Origin: Xanthomonas sp. Leaf131
Lineage (GTDB): Bacteria > Pseudomonadota > Gammaproteobacteria > Xanthomonadales > Xanthomonadaceae
Length of the DNA: 64,000 nt
Reading direction: 5' to 3'
Assembly (NCBI RefSeq): GCF_001423495.1
Contig: NZ_LMOG01000016.1
Span: 144,392 to 208,391 of the forward strand
Part shown: one piece after another, positions 27,594-36,563 of the stretch
Layout: the number at the start of each line of letters is the position of its first letter
Numbering within the stretch: the stretch's first letter is position 1
Translations under genes and position numbers: made by a program
The notes under the pieces: model-generated
What the model saw: the letters and a program-made list of their open reading frames with translations, nothing else
Database searches by the model: none
Told to the model about the DNA's origin: nothing

Positions 27594-27727
27594 GGGCAAT
27601 TCCTGGGGTGGGGGACACCCGAGTTTAGCGGCTACGCCGTGTCTTGGGTGTGGCGGAATTGCGACCAAGGACAGGGAACAGTCAGCGGCTAGAATGGCCG
27701 CTTCACATCAGCGAGGTGAGGGCGGTG

Positions 27728-28459
27728 ATGAGCAATGATGGACGTGGTACGGCAAGCGGTAAACGCTATGCCGATGCCAGGGCGGCGCTGGACGGGGTGC
27801 TGGCCGATGGCCAGACCCTGGCGGTGGGCGGCTTTGGTTTGTGCGGCATCCCGGAAGCGTTGATCGCAGCAGTACGCGCAAGCGAAGTCAGCGGGCTGAC
27901 GGTGATCTCCAACAACGCCGGGGTCGATGGATTCGGGCTTGGCCAATTATTGGCCACCCGGCAAATCCGCAAGATGATTTCGTCTTACGTGGGCGAGAAC
28001 AAGGAATTCGAGCGCCAATATCTGGCCGGCGAACTGGAGCTGGAGTTCAATCCGCAAGGCACCTTGGCCGAGCGCCTACGCGCCGGTGGTGCGGGAATCC
28101 CGGCGTTTTATACCGCGACCGGTTACGGCACCATCGTTGCCGAAGGCAAGGAAACCCGCGAATTTGACGGTAAGCACTACGTGCTGGAGACCGCGCTGCA
28201 GGCCGATGTGGCACTGGTCAAAGCATGGCGTGCGGATACGGCCGGCAACCTGGTGTTTCGCAAGACCGCGCGCAATTTCAATCCCGCCTGCGCCATGGCT
28301 GGTCGCGTCTGTATTGCCGAGGTCGAGGAAATCGTGGCGTTGGGTGCGATCGATCCGGATCACGTGCATCTGCCCGGCATCTATGTTGACCGCCTGGTAC
28401 TCAACGCCACGCCGGAAAAACGCATCGAACAGCGCACCGTGCGCGAAGGACAGCAGTAA
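27728..28459 (+). CDS. lpsI: 3-oxoacid CoA-transferase subunit A
   Basis: This 243-residue protein is the alpha subunit of a SCOT-type CoA-transferase; the glycine-rich motif [14 protein letters not shown] is near the N-terminus. Homologous genes of X. campestris (lpsI, lpsJ) were reported to affect LPS formation, though the link between CoA transfer and LPS is unclear. I chose the ATG at 27728, which follows GAGGTGAGG; an earlier ATG at 27644 adds a leader without homology. Its stop overlaps the ATG of lpsJ by one base. Confidence 0.93.
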   Translation: MSNDGRGTASGKRYADARAALDGVLADGQTLAVGGFGLCGIPEALIAAVRASEVSGLTVISNNAGVDGFGLGQLLATRQIRKMISSYVGENKEFERQYLAGELELEFNPQGTLAERLRAGGAGIPAFYTATGYGTIVAEGKETREFDGKHYVLETALQADVALVKAWRADTAGNLVFRKTARNFNPACAMAGRVCIAEVEEIVALGAIDPDHVHLPGIYVDRLVLNATPEKRIEQRTVREGQQ

Positions 28460-29100
28460 TGGCCTGGACCCGAGATCAGATGGCCGCACGCGCGGCGCGC
28501 GAATTAACCGACGGCGCCTACGTCAATCTTGGCATCGGCCTGCCGACGCTGGTGGCCAATCACATTCCCGATGGCGTGGACGTGTGGCTGCAATCGGAGA
28601 ACGGCCTGCTCGGCATCGGCCCGTTTCCCACCGAGGACGAGGTGGATGCGGACCTGATCAACGCCGGCAAGCAGACCGTGACTGCACGTGCTGGTGCCAG
28701 TTACTTCGGTAGCCATGACTCGTTCGCGATGATTCGCGGCGGGCACATCGATCTGGCGATTCTCGGTGCGATGCAGGTCACCGAGCGCGGCGATCTGGCC
28801 AACTGGATGGTGCCCGGCAAGATGGTCAAGGGCATGGGCGGAGCGATGGACCTGGTGGCCGGCGTCAAGCGCGTGGTGGTGCTGATGGAACACGTTGCCA
28901 AGGACGGCAGCCACAAGATCCTGCCCGAGTGCGACCTGCCGTTGACCGGTGTCGGCGTGGTCGATCGCATCATCACCGACCTGGCGGTATTCGATGTCAC
29001 CGAGGGTGGGTTGGTGTTAGTAGAAGCCGCAGATAGCGTAAGTCAAGAAGAGTTAGTGCGTAAAACCGGGGTGATCTTCTCAGCGGCACTGAGTAACTAG
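28459..29100 (+). CDS. lpsJ: 3-oxoacid CoA-transferase subunit B
   Basis: This 213-residue beta subunit carries the catalytic glutamate in [11 protein letters not shown] and the family motif [14 protein letters not shown]. It pairs with the preceding subunit to move CoA between succinyl-CoA and a 3-oxoacid such as acetoacetate. The TAG stop lies inside the left copy of an 11-bp target duplication made by the IS remnant that follows, so the insertion left this gene intact. Confidence 0.93.
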   Translation: MAWTRDQMAARAARELTDGAYVNLGIGLPTLVANHIPDGVDVWLQSENGLLGIGPFPTEDEVDADLINAGKQTVTARAGASYFGSHDSFAMIRGGHIDLAILGAMQVTERGDLANWMVPGKMVKGMGGAMDLVAGVKRVVVLMEHVAKDGSHKILPECDLPLTGVGVVDRIITDLAVFDVTEGGLVLVEAADSVSQEELVRKTGVIFSAALSN

Positions 29101-29105
29101 CTCCT
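29095..29105. repeat. Left target-site duplication of the IS4-type remnant
   Basis: AACTAGCTCCT occurs here and again at 30062-30072, on either side of the insertion. Eleven bases fits the 10-13 bp duplications made by IS4-subgroup elements. It includes the TAG stop of lpsJ. Confidence 0.8.
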
Positions 29106-30061
29106 GAGGTTTTTCCACATTTCCTCCCGGCAGATCAATCACTTGCGACATGATCGTGTGGAAGAAAGCGCGCGCATAGCGCAATCTTCAAGGTAACTAA
29201 GCCAGAGAAGGTTGACGACCATGCGCGCCAGCGAGTATTGCAGAAGTGCCTGCCCAACTCATGAGGGCACTGGTTCCGGACGATGTCCGCCCGATCCTGG
29301 TCACTGACGCCGGCTTCCGGACACCGTGGTTCCGCGCTGTATCGGCCATGGGCTGGTGTTGAGTTGGGCGACTGCGCGGGCGCACGCAAGTCAAGCCGCA
29401 GAACGTGCCGGATGAGGCAGCGCAATGGAGCGATAGCCGGAAACTGCACGTTTTGGCGTCCCATCGTGCATGCGAGTTACCGCCGATGCAGGCCAATCGC
29501 AGCGATCCACTCGATTGCCGGTTAGTGGTTTACGCCAAGACAAAGCAAGGGCGCAAACAGTGCAATCGCCGCTCACCCGCCAAAGCCTCGCGTGCGTCAT
29601 CGAGTCTGAAGGCCGCAGCGCGTGAGCGCGAGCCATGGTTGATCGTTGCATCCCCGTAGCTGCAGGTACCCAGCGCTAAGCAGTTGGTTAATGTGTACGC
29701 ACGACGGATGCAGATCAAACTGGCATTTCGCGATCTGAAATCACATCGCTACGGCCAAGCGCTGGAAGACAGTTTGATCCGACGCGGCGAGCGACTACAG
29801 ATCCTGCTGCTGATCGATACGTTGGCTGCATTCGCCAGCTGGTTGGCAGGGCTGGGATGCGAAGCTACCGGTATCGCCCAGTGGCTGTCTCCACGCAACA
29901 GCGCACGCAAGCTTTACTCTACGCTACGCATCGGCGGAGAAGTCTTGGTCAGACACTGGCGTATGGAGCCCGTCCCACGGTGGATAGAGCGCTTGCGCGC
30001 ACTGCCTGCGGCAGTGCACACGCAGATGATGCTTGCGGTGTAAAACGTGGGGATACCTTAG
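29106..30061 (+). mobile_element. Internally deleted IS4-family insertion sequence
   Basis: The ~956-bp interval between two copies of AACTAGCTCCT ends in related termini: AGGTTTTTCCACATTTCC at 29107 and, on the other strand, AGGTATCCCCACGTTTTA from 30058, with 12 of 18 positions equal. It contains broken pieces of an IS4-type transposase. Complete relatives are about 1.3 kb or more, so several hundred bases are missing from the transposase 5' half. The element cannot move by itself. No other gene is present. Confidence 0.85.
29221..30043 (+). pseudogene. IS4-family transposase remnant (internal deletion and frameshifts)
   Basis: The start MRASE and, after loss of one base, LQKCLP are still readable. 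The protein then jumps directly to LVPDDVRPILVTDAGFR, so most of the N-terminal half has been deleted. A second frameshift falls after AMGW, and the frame resumes with WVGRLRGRTQVKP, RELPPMQANRSDPLDCRLVV and EPWLIVASP. A stop and frame change separate this from the last block, YARRMQIKLAFRDLKSHRYG to MMLAV (29684-30043), which holds the C-terminal glutamate region of the DDE domain. The gene is not functional. Confidence 0.85.
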
Positions 30062-30072
30062 AACTAGCTCCT
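30062..30072. repeat. Right target-site duplication of the IS4-type remnant
   Basis: This is the second copy of AACTAGCTCCT. On the minus strand it contains the TAG stop of the WbsX-RgpF gene, so both convergent genes kept their native stop codons after insertion. Confidence 0.8.
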
Positions 30073-32127
30073 CTTCGCATATTTGTAATCAGTAGATACC
30101 TGCTCCTGCTCTCCCACCACGGATGCAGCGCTACACTGCGTGTAGCCTGCATCCTGCACCGACAAGCTAAAAATGCGCTCGATAGCATGGGCCAAAGTCC
30201 CATCCACTTGACCGGCTTCCTTTTCAAAGTCACTTGGGCGGAGATGGCAGTCAAGGATAGAGCGGATGGATTCGAGTCGGATCCAAAACATGCTTCCGCT
30301 TGCGAATTTTGTTTTTTCCACGTCAGGCGGTGTCAACCCCATGCGGATTGTGAGAGCTCGCACCAACTGTTCATTTGCCCCCCAGTAATGGTCAAGAGGC
30401 TGGATATGGCCCTCCGGAGCAACAAGGCCAAGTTCTGCTTTGTGTTCAAACGCATTTATAATTGGTGCTGCGCGGTTTTGTGCTAGTAAGCTGCTAACCA
30501 TTTCCCGGCGCCATTGGTCGCCGTCATTACGATGTATCGAGCGTTTGGTGTGGAGTTTTAGGACAAGTGAGACACCTGTGTTGAGCAGGCGGTCTGCTAT
30601 ATGGAGAAATGGTAGGATGTCACGCCCATGATTCTCGTAAATGACGACTTCTGCGTGCAAGTTACGGTGCTGTAAAATTTTATCTACCGCGACGCGGTGA
30701 TCGGGGGACGTTGTGATAATTAAACGATGATCGAATGAGGCAGTGTGCAACTGTTTCAGTAGCTCTTCAAAAACATCGACGTACCAGACGTGTATGACAA
30801 CGTATGGCAAGGGGTTGTATTCCATTTTTGGCTTAAGGGCGCGCCGTGTGGCTTCCAGCCACGCATAGCCAAGGCGAGCATCAGGCTCTAAAACAGCACC
30901 CTCTGCCCATTCATTCCAGGCATTAATGAACGTTATTCGCTGTTCAAAAGGTGCTGAAGAAAGTCGGTTATAAATCGTTTTATTCAGCCACTCCTGATAG
31001 CCTCTCGGTGATGCGTGAAGATAAACTCGCCCTCTGCCAGATCGGCGTGGCTCGTTATCCCAACCTGGGTTTACGCCTGGATAAAGTGTGTAATCTGGTA
31101 ATGGGCAGGCTGCTTTCTCTTTAGCTAGAAAACGCCAGTCAACAACATCGCCCGAAAAATCTGGATTGATCAATAACTGAGATTCGGTTACTGAGGGGGG
31201 GGTGCTCATGTTAGGTGGAAACTCAACAGCCGCATCAAAGCCAATATCGCTCGGGCTTGGGCGCTCAAATCCCTGTACATAAGCAAGGTGAATGTCACCG
31301 ACGTCGTTTGCCAGGCACCATGCACGCCAGCGTTTTGCAGTTGCCTTGATATCGGGCATCAGGCTTGGGCGGTAGACGAGTAGTAATGGTTTTCCTTCTA
31401 CCCGTAAATAACGCGGATCTCTGAGGTACCGGCTGACATGAGTAATGAATGCAATGTCATCATCTGCATGATGATCTTGCTTGATCAATATTTCATCATT
31501 TCGGCCATCCCAGCGGCGAGCCCAGTTTTCATTGGCCCAGCATAAGCAATAAGGGAATGAAATCTCCTTTTCATTCAGCCAGTTGTGTAGTGGATTTTCT
31601 AAAAGAGTTTTTCCTGCAAACCAGTAAAAATAGAAGCAAAATGCGCCAATTCCATATTCTTTGGCGAGTTTCGCTTGCGCTCGCATTACATCTGCGCTGT
31701 TGAGATTGTAAAATCCAAGATCGGATGGGATGCGCGGTTGTATGTGTCCGTAGAACTGAGGTAGGGCACGGCTAGAGTTCCTCCATTCTGTAAAACCCTT
31801 CCCCCACCATTCGTCATTTTCTGGAATAGTATGGAACTGCGGTAAGTAAAAGGCAACTAAAGTGGCAGGCGCGGGCGACGGCAAACTATCTTCGCGATAG
31901 TGAACATACCCAATCGCAGACTCGTCGCTGCGAAAAAATGGACGCGATGAGATAACCCCTGGCTCAACCAAAAGTGTTGATCGCTGGCTTGGAATCAAGG
32001 TTGAAAATCGGCTGAGAAATGAACTCCTCCATTTATCGCGGGTATTCTCTGAAATTGGAGCAAGACGAAATACCGCGCGCAAGAATTTGAACGCTGCTGT
32101 TCGAATTGACGTGGCCAGGTTATTCAT
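30064..32127 (-). CDS. WbsX-RgpF fusion glycosyltransferase, AT-rich, probably acquired
   Basis: This 687-residue protein has an N-terminal WbsX / GH99-like domain (~75-430) with AFYLPQFHTIPENDEWWGKG, FTEW, CLCWANENWARRWDG and FINAWNEWAEG. A C-terminal rhamnan-synthesis RgpF-like domain (~445-670) has YENHGRDILPFL, LKLHTKRS and FASGSMFWIR. Such proteins add or modify rhamnose-type O-chains in the cytoplasm. The gene is clearly more AT-rich than its neighbours, with many A/T third positions, which suggests transfer. I chose the ATG at 32127, 13 bp after the ETF-QO gene, though the ribosome site is poor; 32172 is the alternative. Confidence 0.82.
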   Translation of the reverse strand: MNNLATSIRTAAFKFLRAVFRLAPISENTRDKWRSSFLSRFSTLIPSQRSTLLVEPGVISSRPFFRSDESAIGYVHYREDSLPSPAPATLVAFYLPQFHTIPENDEWWGKGFTEWRNSSRALPQFYGHIQPRIPSDLGFYNLNSADVMRAQAKLAKEYGIGAFCFYFYWFAGKTLLENPLHNWLNEKEISFPYCLCWANENWARRWDGRNDEILIKQDHHADDDIAFITHVSRYLRDPRYLRVEGKPLLLVYRPSLMPDIKATAKRWRAWCLANDVGDIHLAYVQGFERPSPSDIGFDAAVEFPPNMSTPPSVTESQLLINPDFSGDVVDWRFLAKEKAACPLPDYTLYPGVNPGWDNEPRRSGRGRVYLHASPRGYQEWLNKTIYNRLSSAPFEQRITFINAWNEWAEGAVLEPDARLGYAWLEATRRALKPKMEYNPLPYVVIHVWYVDVFEELLKQLHTASFDHRLIITTSPDHRVAVDKILQHRNLHAEVVIYENHGRDILPFLHIADRLLNTGVSLVLKLHTKRSIHRNDGDQWRREMVSSLLAQNRAAPIINAFEHKAELGLVAPEGHIQPLDHYWGANEQLVRALTIRMGLTPPDVEKTKFASGSMFWIRLESIRSILDCHLRPSDFEKEAGQVDGTLAHAIERIFSLSVQDAGYTQCSAASVVGEQEQVSTDYKYAKRS

Positions 32128-32140
32128 AATTTTATGCGGA

Positions 32141-33790
32141 TCACAGATTTTGGTAGTTCGGCCCCGAACCACCCTCCGGTGTGACCCAGGTGATGATCTC
32201 GTAGGGGTCCTTGATGTCGCAGGTCTTGCAGTGCACGCAGTTGGCGGCGTTGATCTGCAGGCGCTTGCCGGAGGGGCTGTTGGTGTCTGCGACCATTTCG
32301 TAGACGTTGGCCGGGCAGAAGCGGGTGCAGGGGTTGTCGTACTCGGCGACGCAACGAGTGGCGCAGATATCGGTGTCGAGTACCTTCAGATGGACGGGTT
32401 GGTCTTCGTCGTGTTCGGTGGCGGCGAAGTAGACCGCCTGCAGGCGGTCGCGCGGTGCGAGTTCGCGTTGTGCGTAGTCGCGCTTGGGTTGTTCGTACTC
32501 GCCAATCTTGTGCAACGCGGACCAGTCCGGTTTGTTCTTCAGCGTCCACGGCGAGGCGCCCTTGAGCGCGGTTTCCCAGGCGGCATTGAGCAGCCCGAAC
32601 CACAACCCCTTCTTGAAACCGGGCTTGATATTGCGCACTTCTTTCAGCTCGGCCATCGCATCGGAGGCGCGCAGCTTGGCGTCGAAGCCTTGCGGCGCCA
32701 GCTGCGATTGCACCAGATGTTCGGCGGCCAGCATGCCGCTGCGGATCGCCTGATGGGTGCCCTTGATCTTGGGCACGTTGAGCAGGCCGGCAGTGTCGCC
32801 GATCAGCAAGGCGCCGGGCATTTCCACCTTCGGCAGCGACTGCCAGCCGCCGGTGACGATCGCGCGCGCGCCGGCGGAGAGAACGCTGCCGCCTTCGAGC
32901 AGCGGCTTGATCAGCGCGTGGTTCTTCCATTGCTGGAAGGCTTCCCACGGCTGGTATTTGGGGTCGCTGTAGTCCAGGCCGCTGACGTAGCCGAGTGCGA
33001 TCTGATTGTTGTCCAGGTGATACAGGAAGCTGCCACCATAGGTGCGGTTGTCGGCCGGCCAGCCGAGCGTGTGCACGATCTTGCCGGGGCTGACGCGTCC
33101 TTCCGGTACCTGCCACAGTTCCTTGATGCCGATCGAATAGCCCTGCGGATCGGCGTCGGCAGTGAGGTCGAAGCGTTTGAGCAGGCGCTTGGTCAGATGG
33201 CCACGCGCGCCTTCGGCCAGCACCGTGACCTTGGCGCGGATGTCGATGCCGGCGGTGTAACCCGGCTTATGCGATCCATCCTTGGCCACGCCCATGTCGC
33301 CGATACGCACGCCGATGACCTGGTCGTTGGCGTCGTGCAGGGTTTCGGCGGCGGCAAAGCCCGGGTAAATCTCCACGCCCAGCGCTTCGGCCTGCGGGGC
33401 CAGCCAGGCGCACATCGCGCCCAGGCTGACGATGAAGTTGCCGTGGTTGCGCATGCCCGGTGGCACCACCGGGAACTTGCGCGCGCTGTCCTTGCCGAGA
33501 AACCAGAATTCGTCGTCGGTGGCGGCCACGCAGATCGGCGGCGGGTTGTCGCGCCAGCCCGGCAGCAAGGCATCCAGCGGGCCCGGCTCGATCACTGCGC
33601 CTGAGAGGATATGCGCGCCGATGGTGCTGGATTTTTCGATCACGCACACGCTGATGGCCGGATCGAGCTGCTTGAGCCGGATCGCAAACGCCAGCCCGGC
33701 CGGACCGGCGCCGACGGTGACGACGTCGTACTCCATCACGTCGCGCTCGACCGTCTCTGACGCATGTGCGCCGACTCCTGCTTCCGACAT
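32141..33790 (-). CDS. etfD: Electron transfer flavoprotein-ubiquinone oxidoreductase
   Basis: This 549-residue inner-membrane-associated enzyme takes electrons from ETF (encoded at 19.3-21.0 kb) to ubiquinone. It has FAD motif VVTVGAGPAGLAFAIRL and the C-terminal 4Fe-4S cluster cysteines in TRFCPANVYE and NCVHCKTCDIKDP. The ATG at 33790 gives the family length; Met at 33736 is also possible and 33826 would add a leader. The gene is divergent from alkB. Confidence 0.95.
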   Translation of the reverse strand: MSEAGVGAHASETVERDVMEYDVVTVGAGPAGLAFAIRLKQLDPAISVCVIEKSSTIGAHILSGAVIEPGPLDALLPGWRDNPPPICVAATDDEFWFLGKDSARKFPVVPPGMRNHGNFIVSLGAMCAWLAPQAEALGVEIYPGFAAAETLHDANDQVIGVRIGDMGVAKDGSHKPGYTAGIDIRAKVTVLAEGARGHLTKRLLKRFDLTADADPQGYSIGIKELWQVPEGRVSPGKIVHTLGWPADNRTYGGSFLYHLDNNQIALGYVSGLDYSDPKYQPWEAFQQWKNHALIKPLLEGGSVLSAGARAIVTGGWQSLPKVEMPGALLIGDTAGLLNVPKIKGTHQAIRSGMLAAEHLVQSQLAPQGFDAKLRASDAMAELKEVRNIKPGFKKGLWFGLLNAAWETALKGASPWTLKNKPDWSALHKIGEYEQPKRDYAQRELAPRDRLQAVYFAATEHDEDQPVHLKVLDTDICATRCVAEYDNPCTRFCPANVYEMVADTNSPSGKRLQINAANCVHCKTCDIKDPYEIITWVTPEGGSGPNYQNL

Positions 33791-33916
33791 TGCTCCGCTC
33801 CCGTTGGCTCGATGGCTAACACGCATTTTCCGGGATTCGATGTGACGGCGGCAAATCGGATCGATTCATCCGTACCGCGCGGCACCGCTCAGCGGACGCG
33901 TGCTAGCGTTTGCCGC

Positions 33917-34516
33917 ATGAAGATTCGGGTTGCATTGCCGGGAGCGGAAATCAGTTGGTGCCGTGGTTGGTTGCAGGCAGCACAGGCCGACGCGTTGGTG
34001 CAGGCACTGCTGGCGCAGGTGCAGTGGGAAGTACACCGCATCCGAATGTTCGGGCGTGTGGTGGATTCGCCGCGACTGAGCAGCTGGATCGGCGATGCGG
34101 AGGCGAGTTATCGCTATTCGGGCACGCAGTTCGCGCCGCAACCGTGGCTGGACGCGCTGCAGCCGCTGCGCACACGACTGCAGGCCGAGACCGGCCGGCC
34201 GTTCAACAGCGTGCTGGTCAACCGCTACCGCAGCGGCAACGATGCGATGGGCTGGCACAGCGACGACGAACCGGAGCTGGGCGCGCAGCCGCTGATCGCC
34301 TCAGTGAGCCTGGGCGCGACGCGGCGGTTTACGTTCAAGCATCGCGACGATGCGGCGTTGAAGCAGACGCTGGAGCTGGGCCACGGCGATCTGCTGCTGA
34401 TGGGCGGCGATACCCAGCGCCATTACAAACACGCCTTGCCTCGAACCGTAAAGCCGGTCGGCGAGCGTATCAATCTGACCTTTCGTCAGATCGCGATGCG
34501 CGTGTCTCAGCCATAA
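33917..34516 (+). CDS. alkB: AlkB-type 2-oxoglutarate/Fe(II) dioxygenase
   Basis: This 199-residue protein would repair alkylated bases in DNA or RNA by oxidative demethylation. The iron ligands are in WHSDDEPEL (HxD) and the second His in HYKHALP, and the 2-oxoglutarate arginine is in RINLTFRQ. The fold around NSVLVNRYRSGNDAMGWHSDDE matches the ALKBH2/3-like bacterial group more than E. coli AlkB. The ATG at 33917 is where homology starts; the frame is open further upstream across the divergent gap with etfD. Confidence 0.9.
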   Translation: MKIRVALPGAEISWCRGWLQAAQADALVQALLAQVQWEVHRIRMFGRVVDSPRLSSWIGDAEASYRYSGTQFAPQPWLDALQPLRTRLQAETGRPFNSVLVNRYRSGNDAMGWHSDDEPELGAQPLIASVSLGATRRFTFKHRDDAALKQTLELGHGDLLLMGGDTQRHYKHALPRTVKPVGERINLTFRQIAMRVSQP

Positions 34517-34654
34517 GAGCGGCTAACGAAACGTAGCGAGCGGTCGTCTGGCGGTGAGCGCAGTGGTTTTGTCAGCTGCATCTTGCTGGGTGCGGTCAGA
34601 AGCCCAGGTCAAACGCTGAGGGGGGCGAGGGCGCGGTGCCCTCACCGCTCGCGG

Positions 34655-34730
34655 GACACGCCGTGAACCCGTCCCTGGAGGCTCGGTGGCGGCATCCATG
34701 CCGCCACACGGTCCCGCAATCGGTAAGGAC
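34655..34730 (+). repeat. Dispersed palindromic repeat, diverged copy C
   Basis: The order GGGACACGCCG, GTCCCTGGAGGCTC, then GGCGGCATCCATGCCGCC and GGTCCCGC is the same as in the copy at 50141-50285, but with many substitutions. The central palindrome around GGCATCCATGCC can fold into a hairpin. Confidence 0.65.
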
Positions 34731-34754
34731 ACCGCACCAGCGAGTGAGTCGGTG

Positions 34755-34890
34755 CTTTGTTGAAAACATGCACACCGACCATCTCCATTTGTCCTTGCCC
34801 GCCCACCGTCGCGGGACCTTACGCGGCATGGATGCCGCGTAAGAGCCTACAGGGACGTACTTGCGGCGTGTCCCGCGATGGTGGGCGGAG
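34755..34890 (-). repeat. Dispersed palindromic repeat, copy A
   Basis: From 34793 to 34887 this sequence is nearly identical, on the opposite strand, to 50141-50242; I find a single difference in about 95 bases. Weaker similarity (TTGAAAA, GCACACCGA) extends outwards to about 34755. The centre is the palindrome ACGCGGCATGGATGCCGCGT. It looks like a REP/REPIN-type intergenic repeat. Confidence 0.8.
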
Positions 34891-34993
34891 TCGGTACGTC
34901 CCACTCGTACACTCCGGTTCCCACGCACTGTCCGCACCCACCTAACGACTGCTCGCTACGTTTTGTTAGGCGCCCCAGGTCTGTCGCTTGCGC

Positions 34994-35638
34994 TTACAAC
35001 GAACGCGGCAGGTTCTGGCTGTCCTGTTGACCGGTGATCAAGGTCCAGCCCACCAGCTCGGTGGTGACCTGCGTCATCGCCTGCTCGAAGGCTGCGGCGA
35101 CCGTCGCGGTGTCGGTACCCGTAGACGGGCGTGCAACCAGGAAGGTACGCGAGGCCACCACGCGCTGATCGGCGGCGTGCAGCAGTTTCGCGTTGAGCTC
35201 GATGGTGGCCGAGGGCAGCGACTGGCCGGCGTAGTCGGACTCGAAGCGGCGCAGGTCGATCGCCAGCTTGTAATCGGAGCGGATGCCGGTGCCGATGCGG
35301 GCGACTGCGGCGATCTTGCCGGAGTCTTCGAACGCGCGCACCACGCTGTCTTCCAGCATGTCGGTGGCCGGTTGTGCCCAACCGGCGCCGTGATAGACCT
35401 GCAGCTCGCCCGGGGTGGGGCGCACGTTGATGCGTGGGCTGTCGATCACGCGCGCGGCGCTGGGCTTGGCAACAGACAACTGCCAGGTCACCTGCGGCCA
35501 GGACGGGTTCGGCGTGATCCGCACGGTGGGTGCGTAGATCGTGGCCGGTTTTTGGTCGCCGCCGGTCAATACCGAGCAGCCGCCCAGCGCCAGCAACGAG
35601 ACGCACAACAGGGGACGCAACAGGCGCATGGCAGTCAT
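34994..35638 (-). CDS. ABC-type transport auxiliary lipoprotein of the MCE system
   Basis: This 214-residue protein has a lipoprotein signal with lipobox LLALGGC (Cys near residue 21) and the ABC_trans_aux (PqiC/DUF330) fold: IYAPTVRITP, RINVRPTPGELQVYHGAGWAQP and RFESDYA. PqiC-like lipoproteins sit at the outer membrane and receive or pass lipids from the MCE channel. The ATG overlaps the mlaD-like stop (ATGA), and AAGGAG lies 11 bases upstream. It is the last gene of the mlaE-F-D operon. Confidence 0.88.
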   Translation of the reverse strand: MTAMRLLRPLLCVSLLALGGCSVLTGGDQKPATIYAPTVRITPNPSWPQVTWQLSVAKPSAARVIDSPRINVRPTPGELQVYHGAGWAQPATDMLEDSVVRAFEDSGKIAAVARIGTGIRSDYKLAIDLRRFESDYAGQSLPSATIELNAKLLHAADQRVVASRTFLVARPSTGTDTATVAAAFEQAMTQVTTELVGWTLITGQQDSQNLPRSL

Positions 35639-36561
35639 TTCGGTTCGAACTCCTTGGGTGCGTCGCGGCCGAGCAGGTAGCGCGCAGGGTTGTTGTCCAG
35701 TTTGTCGCTGACCCGGCGCAGATCGCGGATCAGGCCGCGCAATTCGGTCAGCGTGGGCCCGAGCTGGCCCAGGCCGTCATTGGCGAAGCTGTTGATGGCG
35801 GCACGGTTCTCGCCAAGGATGTTGTCGGCGTTGCCGGCGGCCGAATCCAGCTTGACCAGGGTCGCGTCGAGCTTCTCCAGGATGCCTGGCAACTGCTGCA
35901 CCAGGTTCTGGTCCAGCCGCTTGATGGTGCCGTTGGTGGTGGTCAGGGTGGTGTCCAGATTGCGTGCGGCATCGCGCGCGCTGACGATCAGCGCCTGCAT
36001 GCCTTCGTCGCGATCGGCGATGCCGCCGCTGATCTTTTCCAGGTTCTGCAAGGTGGCGGTGATGCTGGCGACGTTCTTATCCGAGAGCATCTGGTCCATG
36101 CGCTCGACGATGCGGTTGGCGGTGTCGGTGATGTTCTGCAATGCCGACGGCGTGGTCTGGATGATCGGCGCGTCGCTCTTGTCGATGGTGGTCAGCGACG
36201 GTGCCTCGGGCGTGCCGCCGGAGAGCTGGATGATCGACGGGCCGGTCAGGCTGGTGATGGCCAGCTTGGCGCGCGTGTCGCTCTTGATCGGCGTGGTGGA
36301 GTTGACCCGCACGTGCGCCACGACCTGGCGCGGGTCGTTCGGCGCCAGCGTCAGCTCGGTGATCGAGCCGACCGCGATGCCGTTGTACTGCACCGGGCTA
36401 CCGACCGTCAGGCCGGTCACCGCCTCGCGGAACACCACCCGGTACTGCTGCCAGGTGCGGTCGGAGGAGTATTTGGCCGCCCACAGACCGAACAGCAGCA
36501 GGGCCAGGCCCGCCACGATGGTAAAGGCGCCGATCAAGACGTAATTGGCTTTGGTTTCCAT
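35635..36561 (-). CDS. MCE-domain lipid transport protein (MlaD family)
   Basis: This 308-residue protein has one N-terminal membrane helix (residues ~8-30), then an MCE domain (~40-130) with VVFREAVTGLTVGSPVQYNGIAVG, and a long helical C-terminal half (~150-300). It forms the periplasmic ring that binds lipid in transport between the inner and outer membranes. It is two bases downstream of the ATPase gene. The long helical tail suggests a tunnel or needle form as in PqiB/LetB-like or Mce proteins, not the short E. coli MlaD. Confidence 0.9.
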   Translation of the reverse strand: METKANYVLIGAFTIVAGLALLLFGLWAAKYSSDRTWQQYRVVFREAVTGLTVGSPVQYNGIAVGSITELTLAPNDPRQVVAHVRVNSTTPIKSDTRAKLAITSLTGPSIIQLSGGTPEAPSLTTIDKSDAPIIQTTPSALQNITDTANRIVERMDQMLSDKNVASITATLQNLEKISGGIADRDEGMQALIVSARDAARNLDTTLTTTNGTIKRLDQNLVQQLPGILEKLDATLVKLDSAAGNADNILGENRAAINSFANDGLGQLGPTLTELRGLIRDLRRVSDKLDNNPARYLLGRDAPKEFEPK

Positions 36562-36563
36562 GC

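Larger units (their letters stand above)
34523..34969. repeat. 447-bp interval bounded by 29-bp inverted repeats (MITE-like)
   Basis: The arm at 34523-34551 (starts CTAACGAAACGTAGCGAGC) and the arm at 34941-34969 read on the other strand (starts CTAACAAAACGTAGCGAGC) agree at 25 of 29 positions. The interval fills almost the whole convergent gap between alkB and the MCE lipoprotein gene. It encodes nothing convincing; an open frame at 34596-34937 is Arg/Trp-rich and looks like chance. Inside are two copies of the dispersed repeat described separately. No target duplication is visible. Confidence 0.65.

Noticed and set aside
32087-33604. 505-codon open frame opposite the ETF-QO gene
   Set aside because: Shadow of etfD; composition is biased and the opposite strand carries clear FAD and 4Fe-4S motifs.
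34596-34937. 113-codon open frame in the MITE-like gap
   Set aside because: Made of the palindromic repeats; Arg/Trp-rich, without a ribosome site.
34940-34971. Integron attC site (ACCTAAC ... GTTAGGC)
   Set aside because: The core sites fit by chance, but the span of 32 bp is too short, there is no cassette array or integrase, and the sequence is explained by the 29-bp inverted repeat.
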